Of a stretch of DNA of 64,000 bases, positions 30,055 to 41,207 are shown piece after piece. The notes beneath the pieces were generated by a model, which was given only the letters and a program-made list of their open reading frames with translations, was not told the origin of the DNA and did no database searches. Made by a program: the position numbers and the translations under genes. The DNA lies in contig NADL03000465.1 of NCBI GenBank assembly GCA_002205965.3, forward strand, positions 124,001 through 188,000, given 5' to 3'. How positions within the stretch are numbered: position 1 is the first letter of the stretch; every line of letters begins with the position of its first letter. This stretch comes from Kappaphycus alvarezii (Eukaryota; Rhodophyta; Florideophyceae; Gigartinales; Solieriaceae).

Positions 30055-30070
30055 CTTGAGCGAGAGGGCG
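30055..30070 (+). promoter_or_regulatory. Gypsy-1 polypurine tract
   Basis: TGAGCGAGAGGGCG lies immediately before the 3' LTR (TGATG at 30071), in the right place for plus-strand priming. It is short and interrupted by pyrimidines. Confidence 0.5.
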
Positions 30071-30788
30071 TGATGTGCGCAAATTCGCACACGAAAAAAT
30101 CTAGATGAGGACCATGATTGTATACAGTATCGGAATTGGGAAGATATTTTTACAGTTTTTGAATTTGCAAGATATTTTTAATTTGGGTGAGTGTGGCAAA
30201 TTCGTCGGTTGATTTTTTCATTTTAGGACACGCTGTCATAGTAGATGTCAGTACAGTTCCAGGTTGTGGGTGATACTACAAGTAGCTCTGAAAGGTCTAT
30301 ATAATGGCCACATCAATTCCCACCCCTGGCCGATGGGTGGCTGGCATGGGTATGGCACCTAGATATTTACCTTGAGGAAATATCTTCTAATAGTCTCTCT
30401 GGTTCACACGATTACCGTGAATACATTTTATGGTTATTAGTATGTTTGTTTGAGACTTTTGGGTAGCCAAAAGTCTATATAAGCCGAGTAAACTGCTTCC
30501 TTTAGTGGAGGTGAAGCAAGTTGGCAGACAACTTCAAGCCAAGTCCCGAGTAGTAGGAAGTTGAGAGTCAACTTCAGACCCAAGAAAACTTTTTCTTACG
30601 CTAGTCGCAGAGCGTCGTGGTAGACCCTGCCCCTTTTATACTTGCTTGTAGCTTTCTCAACTCTCTTCTATATACACTCCCTTTTGTTCGTTCAACAATA
30701 CCACGGTAGCACTTTTGTCGCTCGCAACACCTCCTTCTCAGGGTAATTGGTTCTGAGGATCTCTTCCCCCGCCGATTTACCCCTATCA
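30071..30788 (+). repeat. LTR-a, 3' LTR of gypsy-1
   Basis: 718 bp, nearly identical to the 5' LTR. Differences include AAATTCGC for AAATGGC near the start, one deleted base in GTCGTGG near 30615, and an indel in the TTTGAG/TTGAG run near 30450. TATA box at 30474-30484. Confidence 0.92.
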
Positions 30789-30836
30789 GATTTCACACGC
30801 ACATGTGTCGTGATGATTTTACAGTACATATGCAGA

Positions 30837-30945
30837 GGGAAACGTTTGGGTGTTTTACTTTTAGAAAGTATATCCGATCTATCCCATGGTTTTCCAGACA
30901 ACCACAATCGACTCAAAAAGGGTATACCGACACCGTAATATAATA
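30837..30945 (-). mobile_element. 5'-truncated LINE-B tail
   Basis: About 105 bp of LINE-B 3' UTR in minus orientation (GGGAAACGTTTGGGTG ... GGTATACCGACACCGTAAT). Possible imperfect target duplication: GTACATATGCA on the left and GTACATATACA on the right (about 30825 and 30953). Confidence 0.6.
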
Positions 30946-30959
30946 TAACACCGTACATA

Positions 30960-31174
30960 TACATATAGAGGGGCTTGTGTTGAGCAGCGTACGAAGTGAG
31001 AAGTCACTCGAACCGCCTGTGAATCGTGTCCACGTGTAGCACCACGATCTCTTACAGGTTCCAGATCTAATTTTATGCTTACAGCAATTGCGTCATAGAT
31101 CCGAAGTTGAGCCCAGCTGCCATCGACTCCCCCGCCTCGCCGTCAGCACAGCATGTCGCACGTACTTACCAGAA
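30960..31174. repeat. Left half of the LINE-B target region
   Basis: Reverse complement of about 1733-1965. It ends in CTTACCAGAA (31165-31174), the left target duplication of LINE-B 31175-32332. Confidence 0.65.
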
Positions 31175-32332
31175 CTTCAGCTGCCGGTCAGACCAAAGGA
31201 CAAGAAAAAACCATCTCTTGGGATCGGACTCACCTCCGCGAAGAACATCGCGGCTGCGGCGTTTTTGGCTTCTAGCTCATAATTACCAAGCTTTGCAAGA
31301 CCTTGCTCCCAACGCCTATTAAGAAGCTAGGAACATACGAAGCAGCTGCAGATGCCCATCGGAGGTGGTCGACCTCTTGCCTGCCGTATAGGATTATCCC
31401 GTTTAGTGTAATTTGCTCGCAAAAAAAACCATCGCAAAAGACGCTGACGGACGCAATCCATGAAGCAGGGCAAGAACGAATTCCTCTTGGGGATTCGAGG
31501 AAGCAGGCGTTTCGCGCGTCTATGGCCCTCCCGGGAGCCAAGGAATAGGTGTATTGCCCCCATGCCTCGGACTACAGACAAGCATTGACCCTCGAGAATT
31601 CTCGGTGTGGCTTCAATACTACTGTCAAGTCCCACTTTTTTCAGCCTGCCACGCCATGCCCGAGAAGGAATCAGACAACTCTGATGTACATGGCGATCAT
31701 CTGATGCACTGCTTGCATGGAGCCCAACGGATCAACCGACACGATCGCCAAGTAACCCTTCTCGCGAAAGACCTGGCAAGAGCTGCTCGTCATCCTGTTG
31801 TAGAGCCACGCCATGGCCCACCGCACGAGACCAGACATCCAGGCAATGGGAAGCAGCGGAGGGACCGACTTTTTTGATGTTACCTTCGTGAATCGCTCCC
31901 TCCAACAGAAGAGTGAGGGCCTTCAACCCGATGTCCTCTCTGAATGCGGCGGCGAAATGCAAAGCAGAGAAGATATCAATCCTTTATCGCGACCTCCACC
32001 AGAGGTAGCTCGTGCCTGTGCCAATTCTCCACTCTTGGAGGTTGGCACCCGGATGCATGTGCAGTGTTAAATGACGTGGCAAGGAACGTGGCTGTGAGGG
32101 CACTGGAGACGCACGGAAAGGTTCGGGGGGTTTTGATGCAAAGGCACGCTGCAGCAGCCGTCATGTCCAATGCGGCCTGCTTGATGGCTGGCCTGAAGGT
32201 AGCATTTTAGCGAGCGTAGTTCCTTCCCCATTACGGTGTCGGTATACCCTTTTTGAGTCGATTATGGTTGTCTGGAAAACCATGGGATAGATCGGATATA
32301 CCTTCCAAGAGTAAAACACCCAAACGTTTCCC
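31175..32332 (+). mobile_element. LINE-B copy, 5' truncated, with 10-bp target duplication
   Basis: Begins within the ORF after the RT (LQLPVRPKDKKKPSLGIGL, the counterpart of LQLPIKALQEKKPTLGIGL near 6920) and runs through the nuclease domain (DVHGDHLMHC, RHDRQVTLL, TRPDIQAMGSSGGTDFFDV) to an ORF end at about 32210 (SNAACLMAGLKVAF-stop). A 3' UTR ends CACCCAAACGTTTCCCC. It is flanked by perfect CTTACCAGAA repeats (31165-31174, 32333-32342). The empty site is preserved near 1730 (inverted). The ORF is frameshifted. There is no poly(A). Confidence 0.85.
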
Positions 32333-32637
32333 CTTACCAGAAACGTCGCATTCACCTCAACACCCACCACCTTCCCTTTCGTGACGTAAGCATCTCACCC
32401 GTAAACCAGACTGACTTCTCCGTCTAGTTTCTCTAGCACTCGCCTAACTCCGTTGAAATTGGGGTTGCGATCGACTCTGGCCTACATCACTCTGACTTGG
32501 CTGCGTTGTTCACGTAGCACTCAGGGAATTGAGTACCTCAGAGAGTACTGAGACTTTGCAAACATCCAGCTTCCCAACATTGCCATCACATTTCTGGTGC
32601 TATTCAGTGACAGAAGATGAGAACTCAAGATGGAGGC
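32333..32637. repeat. Right half of the LINE-B target region
   Basis: Reverse complement of about 1446-1735 (landmarks CACTCGCCTAACTCCGTTG and CATCACATTTCTGGTGC). It leads directly into LINE-A in minus orientation. Confidence 0.65.
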
Positions 32638-34466
32638 AACAATGGTTCGCCAGACTTCAGGAGCGGCCGGGTACTGAGATGGCTCTGCGCGAGGTTGTAA
32701 AAGGGAGGGGAGGCGTGGGAAGGAGCGGCGGAAGCTAGGCGGCGGAATAGCCGGGAGCCTTCAGGGGGGAGAGGTCGACGGAAGAGAGAAGTTTGGCGCG
32801 AAGCGCCTTTGAGATCTCAGCAGTAACGGTAGTCTGGAAGTCAGACAGGTCGAGGGAAGAAGAGGCGCGGAGGCCAGCAAGGATGGCGGGGGGGAGAAAC
32901 TGTTTGGGAGGCTGTATTTTGTCCGGATAGAGGCGAGAGACGTTGAGATCAAAGGCGAGACGTCAAAGCAATCACCAAGGAGGAGGCGAAGAACTGGGTA
33001 GGAGAGAGAGCCGACCCAGCCTAGCATGCCTCTGCGATGGTTTTGGTTAGGGGCAGTCCGAGCCCTCCCATACGGAGTGGAAGCTGGGCGGTGAGCCAGG
33101 CACTGTCTGGGAGACGACTGTGCATGTCTTCGAACACCCTCGCATTCCAGAGTCAAAGGTTTGGGCTCCGGACAGAGTGAGATGCGGCGGGGTGTAGCGA
33201 AGAACATAGATCAGGCGGAGGAACTGGTGCAGTGTCTCAGTAGTTGGTAGCCCAGTTGAGGTCATTCAATCCGGCGATGCGCGACCAAACCTCGGAAATG
33301 GCATGTACACGGGAGGCAAGAAAAGACTACCACCTTCTGGTAGATTGGAGTGCCATCCACAGCTTTCGACGCATCGTACGTTTTCGCAATTGGCTTGACA
33401 ATGATACGATATCTACGCTTCGTACAAATTTTCTGGATACCAACCCACATATCTACCACAGTAAATTAACCCCCCATTTACACAAGAAAAGACTGGCAGC
33501 TTTGAGGGGTGCCGATTGGGGATCCGATGACTATCACGGAATTGTGGGAAAGTATGTTGCAGGGTATGCCCACCGAAGGGACGCGGAGAGTGGATCCGGG
33601 CCAGGACGCCATAGCGTTGTTTTCGCCATGTTGATAGAGAATCGGATAGCTTTCCATGATTTGAGATGAAGCGGAGAACGTCAGAAGCGAGGTTGACAGG
33701 GCGATGACGGTACCCTCGTTGGCGAACCAAGCGTTTAGGCGTATGACGGGAAAGCGTGATGAGAGCTGGGTGACCAATGGATGGATGCGAAGGGCGAACA
33801 GGATGCTTCCGAGCGGATCTCTCTGGTGGGTGCCTGTGCGACTGTGCGACAGTGCAGGATGTGTGAACCGAACATGAGCGTGGAATCGCTTCCATAGAAG
33901 TAGTGCACAAACCGGGCGAGGTCGGGATATGGTTAGCCGTCTTGAGCAGAATTTTGTCAGGCTCGATGTTGTTGAACGCGCTTGGCGCGTCAATTTGAAG
34001 GAGAGCGAAGCTGGCGCTCTCAGGGCGGGGAGAGAACCCGTGTGGCAAGAATGATGGCTTCTGTTTCCGTGGCAGACTCCGAGGGCGAGCTGGTGAGGAA
34101 GTAAATAAGAGACCGAGGTGGCGTGTGCAGACAAGCGCCGAACGACGAGGCTGCAGATGAAGCGTCGGAGAACCGTACCCATGGCGATGGGGCGGAGACT
34201 GCCCGCGGGCCTTTGGATGCCGAGTAGGGTAGCCCCGGCGAAGAGATGACGGAACCCAGTTGGGAGTCGGCCGTTCACGGCAGAGTTCACAAATATTGTG
34301 AGGTGAGACAGGGCGGAGCGATCTACGGTACCACCGCCTGGTATATGGAGAGGGATTTGAAGACGGATGGGCGGAGGCCCTCAGCGCCCGAAAGCTGTGG
34401 TGTGGAAGGAAAGCGAGCTGACGGCGAACCTCGGCCTCCGTAAAGACAAAGGTGGGGGGCAGCAAG
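32638..34466 (-). mobile_element. LINE-A copy: RT part, with internal deletion
   Basis: Minus-strand LINE-A from the RT (34465) to about 32638. RT motifs in the 33478-34290 frame: LRPIAMGTVLRRFICSLVVRRL, HQRDPLGSILFALRIHPLV, and the catalytic position reads FANEG instead of FADDG, so it is inactive. The following part (33047-32761) matches 200-650. Compared with 1-1445, about 720 bp of the C-terminal region and 3' UTR (positions 725-1445) are missing. A second frame (33413-34465) runs through the same RT, showing frame changes. Confidence 0.75.
33329..33481 (+). mobile_element. Short insertion equal to a LINE-B-type 3' UTR, 12-bp target duplication
   Basis: About 153 bp interrupt LINE-A between perfect CAAGAAAAGACT repeats (ending 33328 and starting 33482). 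Its reverse complement is 4190-4335, where it directly follows the LINE-B coding end, so it is best read as the 3' UTR of a LINE-B subfamily retroposed as a 5'-truncated copy. It ends AACCCCCCATTTACA. A weak pol III A-box-like string (TGGTAGATTGG) leaves a SINE as the alternative. Confidence 0.7.
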
Positions 34467-34680
34467 AGGGGAAACGTTTGGGTGTTTACTCTTTGAAGGT
34501 ATATCCGATCTATCCCATAGTTTTCCAGACAACCACAATCGACTCAAAAAGGGTATACCGACACCGTAATGGGGAAGGAACTACGCTCCCTAAAATGCTA
34601 CCTTCAGGCCACCCATCAAGCAGGCCGCATTGGACATGAAGGCTGCTGCAGCGTGCCTTTGCATCAAAACCCCAGTTGGG
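34467..34680 (-). mobile_element. 5'-truncated LINE-B tail
   Basis: Reverse complement of about 32110-32332: from the 3' terminus GGGGAAACGTTTGGGTG through the 3' UTR to the last codons of the ORF (GCATCAAAACCCC end). No clear target duplication was found; the left neighbour is LINE-A. Confidence 0.7.
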
Positions 34681-37360
34681 GTAACCGGGACACTTGGAGA
34701 GGATGCAGGGAAGCAAGGAGGGATTTGTTATGGAGAGTAGCCGGTGTCGGTAAGGTGGTAGAGCAGAGGCGGCGACAGCCCTTGGTGAAGCCCCCCTGCT
34801 GGATAAAGCGGCGGCGGCGGGTGTTGGGAGAGGGGTGGGAACAGGAGGTGGATGGCAATTGGGATCCGAAGGCGTCAAGTGTATCTGCGTAGAGCGTTTG
34901 CCAGCTTCCTTCCAGGGCCATGGAGATGCGGGATCAGAGAGGCCGGTGGGGCAGGGGCGCGGTTGCGATTACGGGGTTCCCGCCACCACCTATTAGGGGA
35001 AGATAGGTGGTGTGCCTCCGGCGCTAAGTTCTCGGTCTCGGATGTCCGCCGTGCCATTCACAGCCTGGATCCTTCAACCGCTCCGGGCCGATGGTCTATC
35101 CCCAGCGTTCTTGCGAATGCTGCTTTGCCCGGCAGGTGGAGTCACGCCCGGGAGGGATTGCCTACATGCCCTGACAAAGTTCCTCAATCTCTGTTTGAAC
35201 AGCGATCTGCCGGCCGCGTGCCGCCCGTATTTCTGCGGAGGCCGTCTCACTGCGCTGCCGAAGCCAAACGGGGGAATCCGTCCGATTGCGGTTGGGCTTT
35301 CTCTACCGACGCCTAATTTCTAGGCTCGCGGCACACAAAGCCACCCCCGCCATCCGCTCTTACCTTCTGCCCCATCAGGTCGGGGTAGGCGTCAAGAACG
35401 GCACCGATGCAATAATTCATTCTGTGCATCGTCTTTCCCAGAGATCCGAGTTCCACGATCACGTCTTGGTCCAGATAGATGCTCGCAACGCTTTCAATTG
35501 CATCTCCCGCCAGCGCATTCTGGAAGCCGTACAGACACATGACCTAGGCATCGCACGGTGGTTACACTCTTGTTAGGATGCTCCTACAGAGCTTGCTTTC
35601 GGACCCTACTATGTCCGTAGTTCAGAGGGCACTCAGCAAGGTGATCCCCTCGGTCCCTTGCTCTTTGCCCTGGCTCTCCATCCGCTCTTGCTATCGTTAC
35701 AGGAGAAGTTCTCACCTGCCCTGAACGCTTGGTACGAAGATGACGGTAACATTGTTCTTCCTCGATCCCAAGCCGCTGCTGCCATCCGTTTCATCCAGCT
35801 TGAAGGAGGTCCACTAGGGTTCCAGCTCAACCTTGCCAAGACCCCAAGTTTACGGCTTCTCCCCTTCCCACTCCCTTTGGCACTTCCTTGCCCCTTTTTC
35901 AAGCCCCCTGGTTTTATCGTGCTGGGATCCCGATTGGCTCGGACGCTTTTTGTTTCCCATTTTTTCGCAGGCCGCCAAAACAAAGTTGACCGCATCTTCC
36001 AATCCCTTCGAGACTTGGATGATGCTCAATTGGCTTTCCACTTACACCGCTTCTGCCGCGAACGCCTCCAAGGTCATGCACTTGCCTGCGTACGCTTCCC
36101 TCCACTCAATCTGCGGTTCTCGCCGCTAGCTTCGATCAGAAGCAGAGGGAAGCGTTCCACCAATTGCAGCTGCCCTGTCCAGAGCGAGCCTGGCTCCAAG
36201 CCTCTCTCCCCTTCTTCAATGGGCGGTCTAGGTCTCTGCAAACTTCAGACATTACCGAGGCTGCATACGCAGCATCTGTAATTGATCTTTTCGACTTATT
36301 TCCGACCTGCTTACCCTTTCCCAGGACGCCACTTGGAAGAGATCCCTCGGTCTGCATCTCGCTCTTATCCTCCGCTACCCGCAGCTGTCTTCGTCGCTTA
36401 CAGCTACGGCTCTTTTCGAGCGTTGTTCAATCGCCGGTCCCGGCGAAAGGCTCCAGTCTGCGATCACAATTGAACTCATGCTATCGAAGTCCGATAGCTT
36501 GTTCTCGTCCGCGGCAGCCAACGACTGAGCACGGGTCCTCTCCGTGCGCACATCCTCCGCATCGACTGTTTTCTCTTCGCTTCCTCATCCCCACCGCGGT
36601 ACGTACATGTCCTCTTCCGCCTGGAAAGTCGCTCTGGCTCTTACGTCTCGGCATCGCGCTATTCCCTGGATCTACTCGCTGTCCGGTCTGCCCCGCCGCT
36701 CGGCCGACATCGCACCCGTCTTAGATCCAAGTGGTCAACACGCGTTGACCTGCAAATACGAAGACGGAATGACTCGTCGTCACCACAATCCTCCGCAACG
36801 TTCTTGCCCGCTACTGCAAGGAAGTTGGGATCGTCGCCCTCGTCGAACATCCGCTCCTCCACCAGGTTCCCGACTCATCTGGGCATTCGGAGTCCCCGTG
36901 CTACAAATGGACATTTACATACCCGCTGCATACGGGCTTCACAGTACCGATATCGCCGTCGATGTTACTGTTGCCCACCCCTCCGCACGCCGCCACATTT
37001 CGCCAAGTACGGTTACTGCCGGCGCCGCCGCGACACTCGCAGAGCGCGAGAAACATCGTCATTAGGGCACTTACTGCAACCGAAACGATATCCTCCTCTC
37101 CCCCGTCGGGATTGATATCTATGGCGCCTTGGGCGACGACGGTAAGGCTTTTTCCGACGCCTTGCTTCCTTCGCTGCTTCCCGTCGCGGTTCCTCCCCTC
37201 AACAGGAGCTCCGCGACTTCGTTACCCGTTTTGCATTTAGTCTCCAAATAATGCAGGCGCGACAAGTTTCTACCCGCCGCCCGCATCCGTAGTTAATTTA
37301 TAAATACCCTCCGCACGCCTCTGTGCGACATTGTATGACAAATAAAGATCTACCACCAGA
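34681..37360 (+). mobile_element. LINE-C, most complete copy: RT to nuclease domain
   Basis: Plus-strand LINE. In order: pre-RT FSVSDVRRAIHSLDPSTAPG (35030-35080), GGRLTALPKPNGGIRPIAVG (35240-35300), YLLPHQVGVGVKNGTDAI (35363-35415), VQIDARNAFNCISRQRI, then TQQGDPLGPLLFALALHPLL (35630-35690). The intact catalytic YEDDGNIV is at 35733-35755. The post-RT part includes FNGRSRSLQTSDITEAAYAA. The zinc site is split by a frame change (CPVC, then HALTC), followed by the nuclease segment YIPAAYGLHSTDIAVDVTV and AATLAEREKHRH. The last coding part (NDILLSPVGIDIYG) ends near 37230. There are fewer lesions than in other LINEs, but a stop after LHSC (35576) and frameshifts remain. 34681-34980 is poorly defined. 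Confidence 0.82.
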
Positions 37361-37772
37361 AGTAGTGTACAGTACTTTGAAAACCCCGTTTCGCCGTGAA
37401 GCTTTTAAAAACGCACTTTTTTGTGTTCTAATCCCCTTGGTTGATCCCCGGGTTTGCGTTCCTCCATCCGCCAGATTCCTGATTTGTTACCGTACATAAT
37501 TTCTGCGAGGATTTCGCAGCCATCCCTCCGCTCGAGGTTCTTTTCCAACCACTGCCACTGCCACCGACACCTTTACCTTCCTCCCACCTCCTCTCTCCTC
37601 TTAATTTCTTAATTGCTTCTCACTGCTTCATACAAATCTTTTGTTTTCTGCTTCTCTTTTGCTGCGCTTCTCCTCGCTTTTTGCTTCGCAAATCTCCTCC
37701 CTCTCATACCTGTGCAGAGTCAAACTTATCAAGGCAACATCCAATATGCCTGTCACGGACAGACGCTCGCAG

Positions 37773-39211
37773 GTAAATTTTCTTATAGTTCCGGTACTTC
37801 CTCGTCCTCCTGAGCCTTGCTTATCATCAGCGCGGTCCTCTTCAAATTTACTTCCATTTTATCTAGATATTTTTATACTATATCTACCCCTCTGAATCGA
37901 TCCTGAATCAAGTTCTTTTTCCCTTTTTGCTTTCTTCCTCCTCAAAAATTCGCTTTTTTGAGAATAAGGGCGCAAATGAACTACTACAAAATCCCTTGCA
38001 GATTTATTTTACCTAATCCTAATCTATAGAACCTGCCCGGGAGCCTATTTAAACCACTATATTCCAAGTTTGAAACGTCCCTGGTCATTTTGCTCATCAC
38101 TCCTCTTGACCCACACACCGAAAACACCCTCTATTGCCTCGCATTCCCCAAAGCCTACCAAAATAAACAATCTGTTCGCCTCGAAAGTCATTTCCAAAAA
38201 TCGCCATCCCAGCCCCCTAAGCTCTGTTCCCCTACTCCCTTTCGGACCTACTGACCGCAAGGACTACCTGCACTGGCAAACCGAAAAGAAGGTTCTCTAA
38301 TTCGTGCGTCGTCTTTTATTGAGGATGAGGCGGAGGAGGTAGGAAAGGTGCGAAAGCGGGACATCGAGGAGGGAGCTGAGGAGATCTTCGAGGAGTGAGT
38401 AGCCCCTGAATTGGTCTACGAGGCTAATAACGGGAAGGGAGGGAAGGATGGGGAGGATGGGGAGGATCAAGAGGAGGAAGAGGAGGATGGGGAGGATCAA
38501 AAGGAGGAAGAGGAGGATGATGAGGAGGAGAACGAGGTGGATGAAGGAACAGGGGGCATGGAAAATGTTGGACTCGTAGGGCCTGGACCGGAGAGTGTGA
38601 GACAAGTGGTGCCGACGCTGGAACTGGATGGAGATGTCTTTAGTAGTTTAGATATCTCCTAAGAGGAAATAGAGACATATGAGCCGTTCGTAGATATTTG
38701 TGGGGACTGCTAGGGCGGCATGGATACTTTGGAGGAGTTTTTTGGATCTAATTTAGAGAATGGGAAATAAGATGACCTTATTGATTGTTAGTTTCTTAGG
38801 TATTTTTGGTTAGACTATATCATCCACACAAATTGTTTCTATGCATTTATTGGTACATTCTGTAGTTTTCTTCGGACTTTAGGGTAGCCAAAAGTCTATA
38901 AAAAGCTGAGTAAACTGCTTCCTCATGGAGAGATCAAGCAAGTTGACAGACAACTTTAAGTCAAGTCCCGAGTAGTAGGGAGTTGAGAATCAACTTCAGA
39001 CCCGAAAAAAAGTTTTCCTACGCTGGTTGCAGACCATCAGTGATAGACCCTGCCCCTTCCATACTTGCTTGTGGTTCTCTCAACTCTCTTCCATACATAT
39101 TCCTTTTTGTTCGTTCAACTAAACCATGGTAGCACTTTTGTCGCTCGCAACATCTCCTTCTTGGGGTAGTTAGTCCTAAGTATCTCTTCTCCCGACGATT
39201 TACCCCTATCA
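37773..39211 (+). mobile_element. LTR-b copy 3 in CDC20 relic 3
   Basis: 1,439 bp ending CCCCTATCA. The left edge joins CDC20 directly at CGCTCGCAG with GTAAATTTTC, so the first part of the LTR is missing, together with about 30 bp of CDC20. This is an insertion followed by a deletion rather than a clean one. It contains the TATTTAAA box (38046), the acidic-gene relic and the R-U5 end with a TATA-like TCTATAAAAAGC near 38897. Confidence 0.75.
38160..38769 (+). pseudogene. LTR-b acidic-protein gene, copy 3
   Basis: The start codon is lost (CAAAATA for CAAAATG near 38160). The N-terminal part is still readable (SKNRHPSPLSSVPLLPFGPT, then FVRRLL). The acidic stretch in the frame 38411-38662 is long and uninterrupted (EDQEEEEEDGEDQKEEEEDD), followed by EGTGGMENVGLVGPGPES and VVPTLELDGDVFSSLDIS, then a stop. 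After it come the remains VDICGDC-stop-GGMDTLEEFFGS. Dead copy. Confidence 0.65.
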
Positions 39212-40650
39212 GTCCCCACGCCTTCTCGGAAACGCAAAGCACCCGACACAAACCACTTATATAGCCACATGTATTCCGCACATCCAGACCCGCCGCAAGA
39301 CACTCACAGGAAAAGTGAAACGGTAAACGCCGAAAGGCCCAGTACCGGCGACCGTTTCATACCTCTCCGTTCTGCGATGGACATGGATCTCAGCCGTCAT
39401 GTCCTCATCCATGGTTCTGGAAGGGAGAATGGCTCCACCGACGACTCTATCCGTTCGAAAGTGTCCCACATTTACGGCTCGTGTCTCGCCTCTGCCCTTT
39501 TAGGAACTTCGATGTCGCAACTGATGCTGGTGGCAGTCCTTGTGACGTCAAGGCCATCGAAAAAAATTTCTCGTCTTTCGCTAGAAGTCCGCTGAATCTA
39601 GGGAAGGGTACCTCAATCCAAACCTAGTACTTTATGATCAGAACTTCTGTCGTCGCGCGATGCGTCGAGGCAGGTCCCGTAACATCCGCAGCAAGCAGAG
39701 AAAATCCTCGATGCTCGACCTCATGGAATATTTCTACCTCAATCTCCTGGATTGGGGTTGCAACAATATGCTTTCTGTGGCCTCGCTAAAACTGTATACT
39801 TGTGGAATGCTGACATGGGACCATCGACCAACTCTGTGAGACCTCAGACTACGGAGACTGTATCACATCAGTGTCCTGGATGCCTGATAGTGATTACATT
39901 GCAGTCGGTACAAATAGAAGTGAGGTCCAGATCTGGGACGTTCGGAAGTCAACGTGTCTACGGCGCATGCGCTCCCATTCGGGACGTGTCGGGTCGCTGG
40001 CCTGGAATGGACACCCTGCTCAGTTCGGGTTCCCGGGATGCAAACATCCACAACCATGATGTCCGCGCACGTCAGCATCACGTCGCGACACTGGCCGGCC
40101 ACGAGCAGGAAGTATGCGGTTTGAAGTGGAGCCCGAATGGCAGACAGTTGGCATCAGGAGGCAATGAAGATTTGGTATGCGTCTGGGAAACCAAAACACA
40201 GGCCGGGGTAGACACCACGCATCGTTTTGATCATCACTCGGCCGCTGTTAAGCATTGGCGTGGTGCCCTGTTAAGACAATATGCTGACTACGGGTGGTGG
40301 AACGCGGACAGGCGGCTGAAGTTCTGGAACACTATCAGCGGGACTTGTTTGAGTACTGTAGATACTGAGTCTCAGTGTGCCCGTCGTGTGGTCTCCACAT
40401 GATAAAGAGCTCGTGACAGGCCACAGCTACTCGCAGAATCAACTAACGCTATGGAAATACCCGTCAATGACTAGGATGGCGGAGCTCAAGGGGCATACCT
40501 CAAGGATACTTCACATGGCCCTCAGCCCGGATTGACAGACAGTTGTCTCAGGTGCTGCCGATGAGACATTACGATTCTGGAAGGTGTTATCAAGTGCGGA
40601 TATAAGACAAGGAAGAGAGGGAAGGTCGCAAAACGGTAACCGTGGGCAGT

Positions 40651-41207
40651 TGATAGGGTAAATCGCTGGAAGAAGAGATACTCAGAAACCAACTACCCCT
40701 AGAAGGAGGTGTAGCAACAAAAGTGCTACCGTGGTACAGTTGAACGAACAAAAAGGAATTTTTATGGAAGAGAGTTGAGAGGGTTACAAGCAAGTATGGA
40801 AAAGGCAGGGTCTACCACTGATGCTCTGCAACCAGCTTAGGAAAACTTTCTTGGGTCTAAAGTTGACTCTCACTTCCTACTACTAGGAGGTTGACCTGAA
40901 AATGTCTACCAACTTGCTTTATGCTTGTGTGCAACTAATTTGTTGCACGCCCCGCTCGGGTATGCTGGATCACAAGTAATCCTACCATTTCCTGAAAGTG
41001 GCCCATTGTATAGAGTTTCACCCTCACGATTTCAAGCACCTTTACAGTAACCATGTGCCATATCTGCACCGCCACAGTATGATGCAAAGCATCCCTCTAA
41101 AAATAATTGAAAATAAAATTGAAAGTACAGTGACAGCGCAGCCAGCGCAGCATGCAATCTCATCCAGCGCAGCACGCCAAATAATATCTAGAAGTCTCAT
41201 TATATCA
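40651..41207 (-). mobile_element. LTR-c: 557-bp solo LTR with CAGT target duplication
   Basis: Plus-strand ends TGATAGGG and TTATATCA, flanked by CAGT (40647-40650) and CAGT (41208-41211). Relic 1 preserves the unbroken CDC20 site (GGGCAGTGCTC). In its own (minus) orientation the last 280 bp match the R-U5 of LTR-a and LTR-b from GCAAGTTGGTAGAC onward, while the first 280 bp are unrelated to either. No acidic gene. Confidence 0.85.

Larger units (their letters stand above)
23276..30788 (+). mobile_element. Gypsy-1: nearly intact Ty3/gypsy retrotransposon
   Basis: 7,513 bp with LTRs of 716 and 718 bp differing at only a handful of positions, so it is young. Order: LTR, PBS, gag, protease, RT-RNase H, integrase, then an extra 1.2-kb coding region, purine tract, LTR. 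RT before integrase makes it Ty3/gypsy. The two flanks do not share a target duplication: the left flank is CDC20 relic 2, while the right flank matches 3425-3475 inverted. The ORFs change frame at several junctions, at least one of them by a homopolymer deletion. Confidence 0.95.

Noticed and set aside
37773..39212. LTR-b copy 3 begins GTAAAT after CAG and ends CTATCAG, as if it were an intron within CDC20.
   Set aside because: Splicing GT...AG would join CDC20 out of frame, about 30 bp of coding sequence are missing, and the other LTR-b copies do not start with GT. The resemblance is probably chance.
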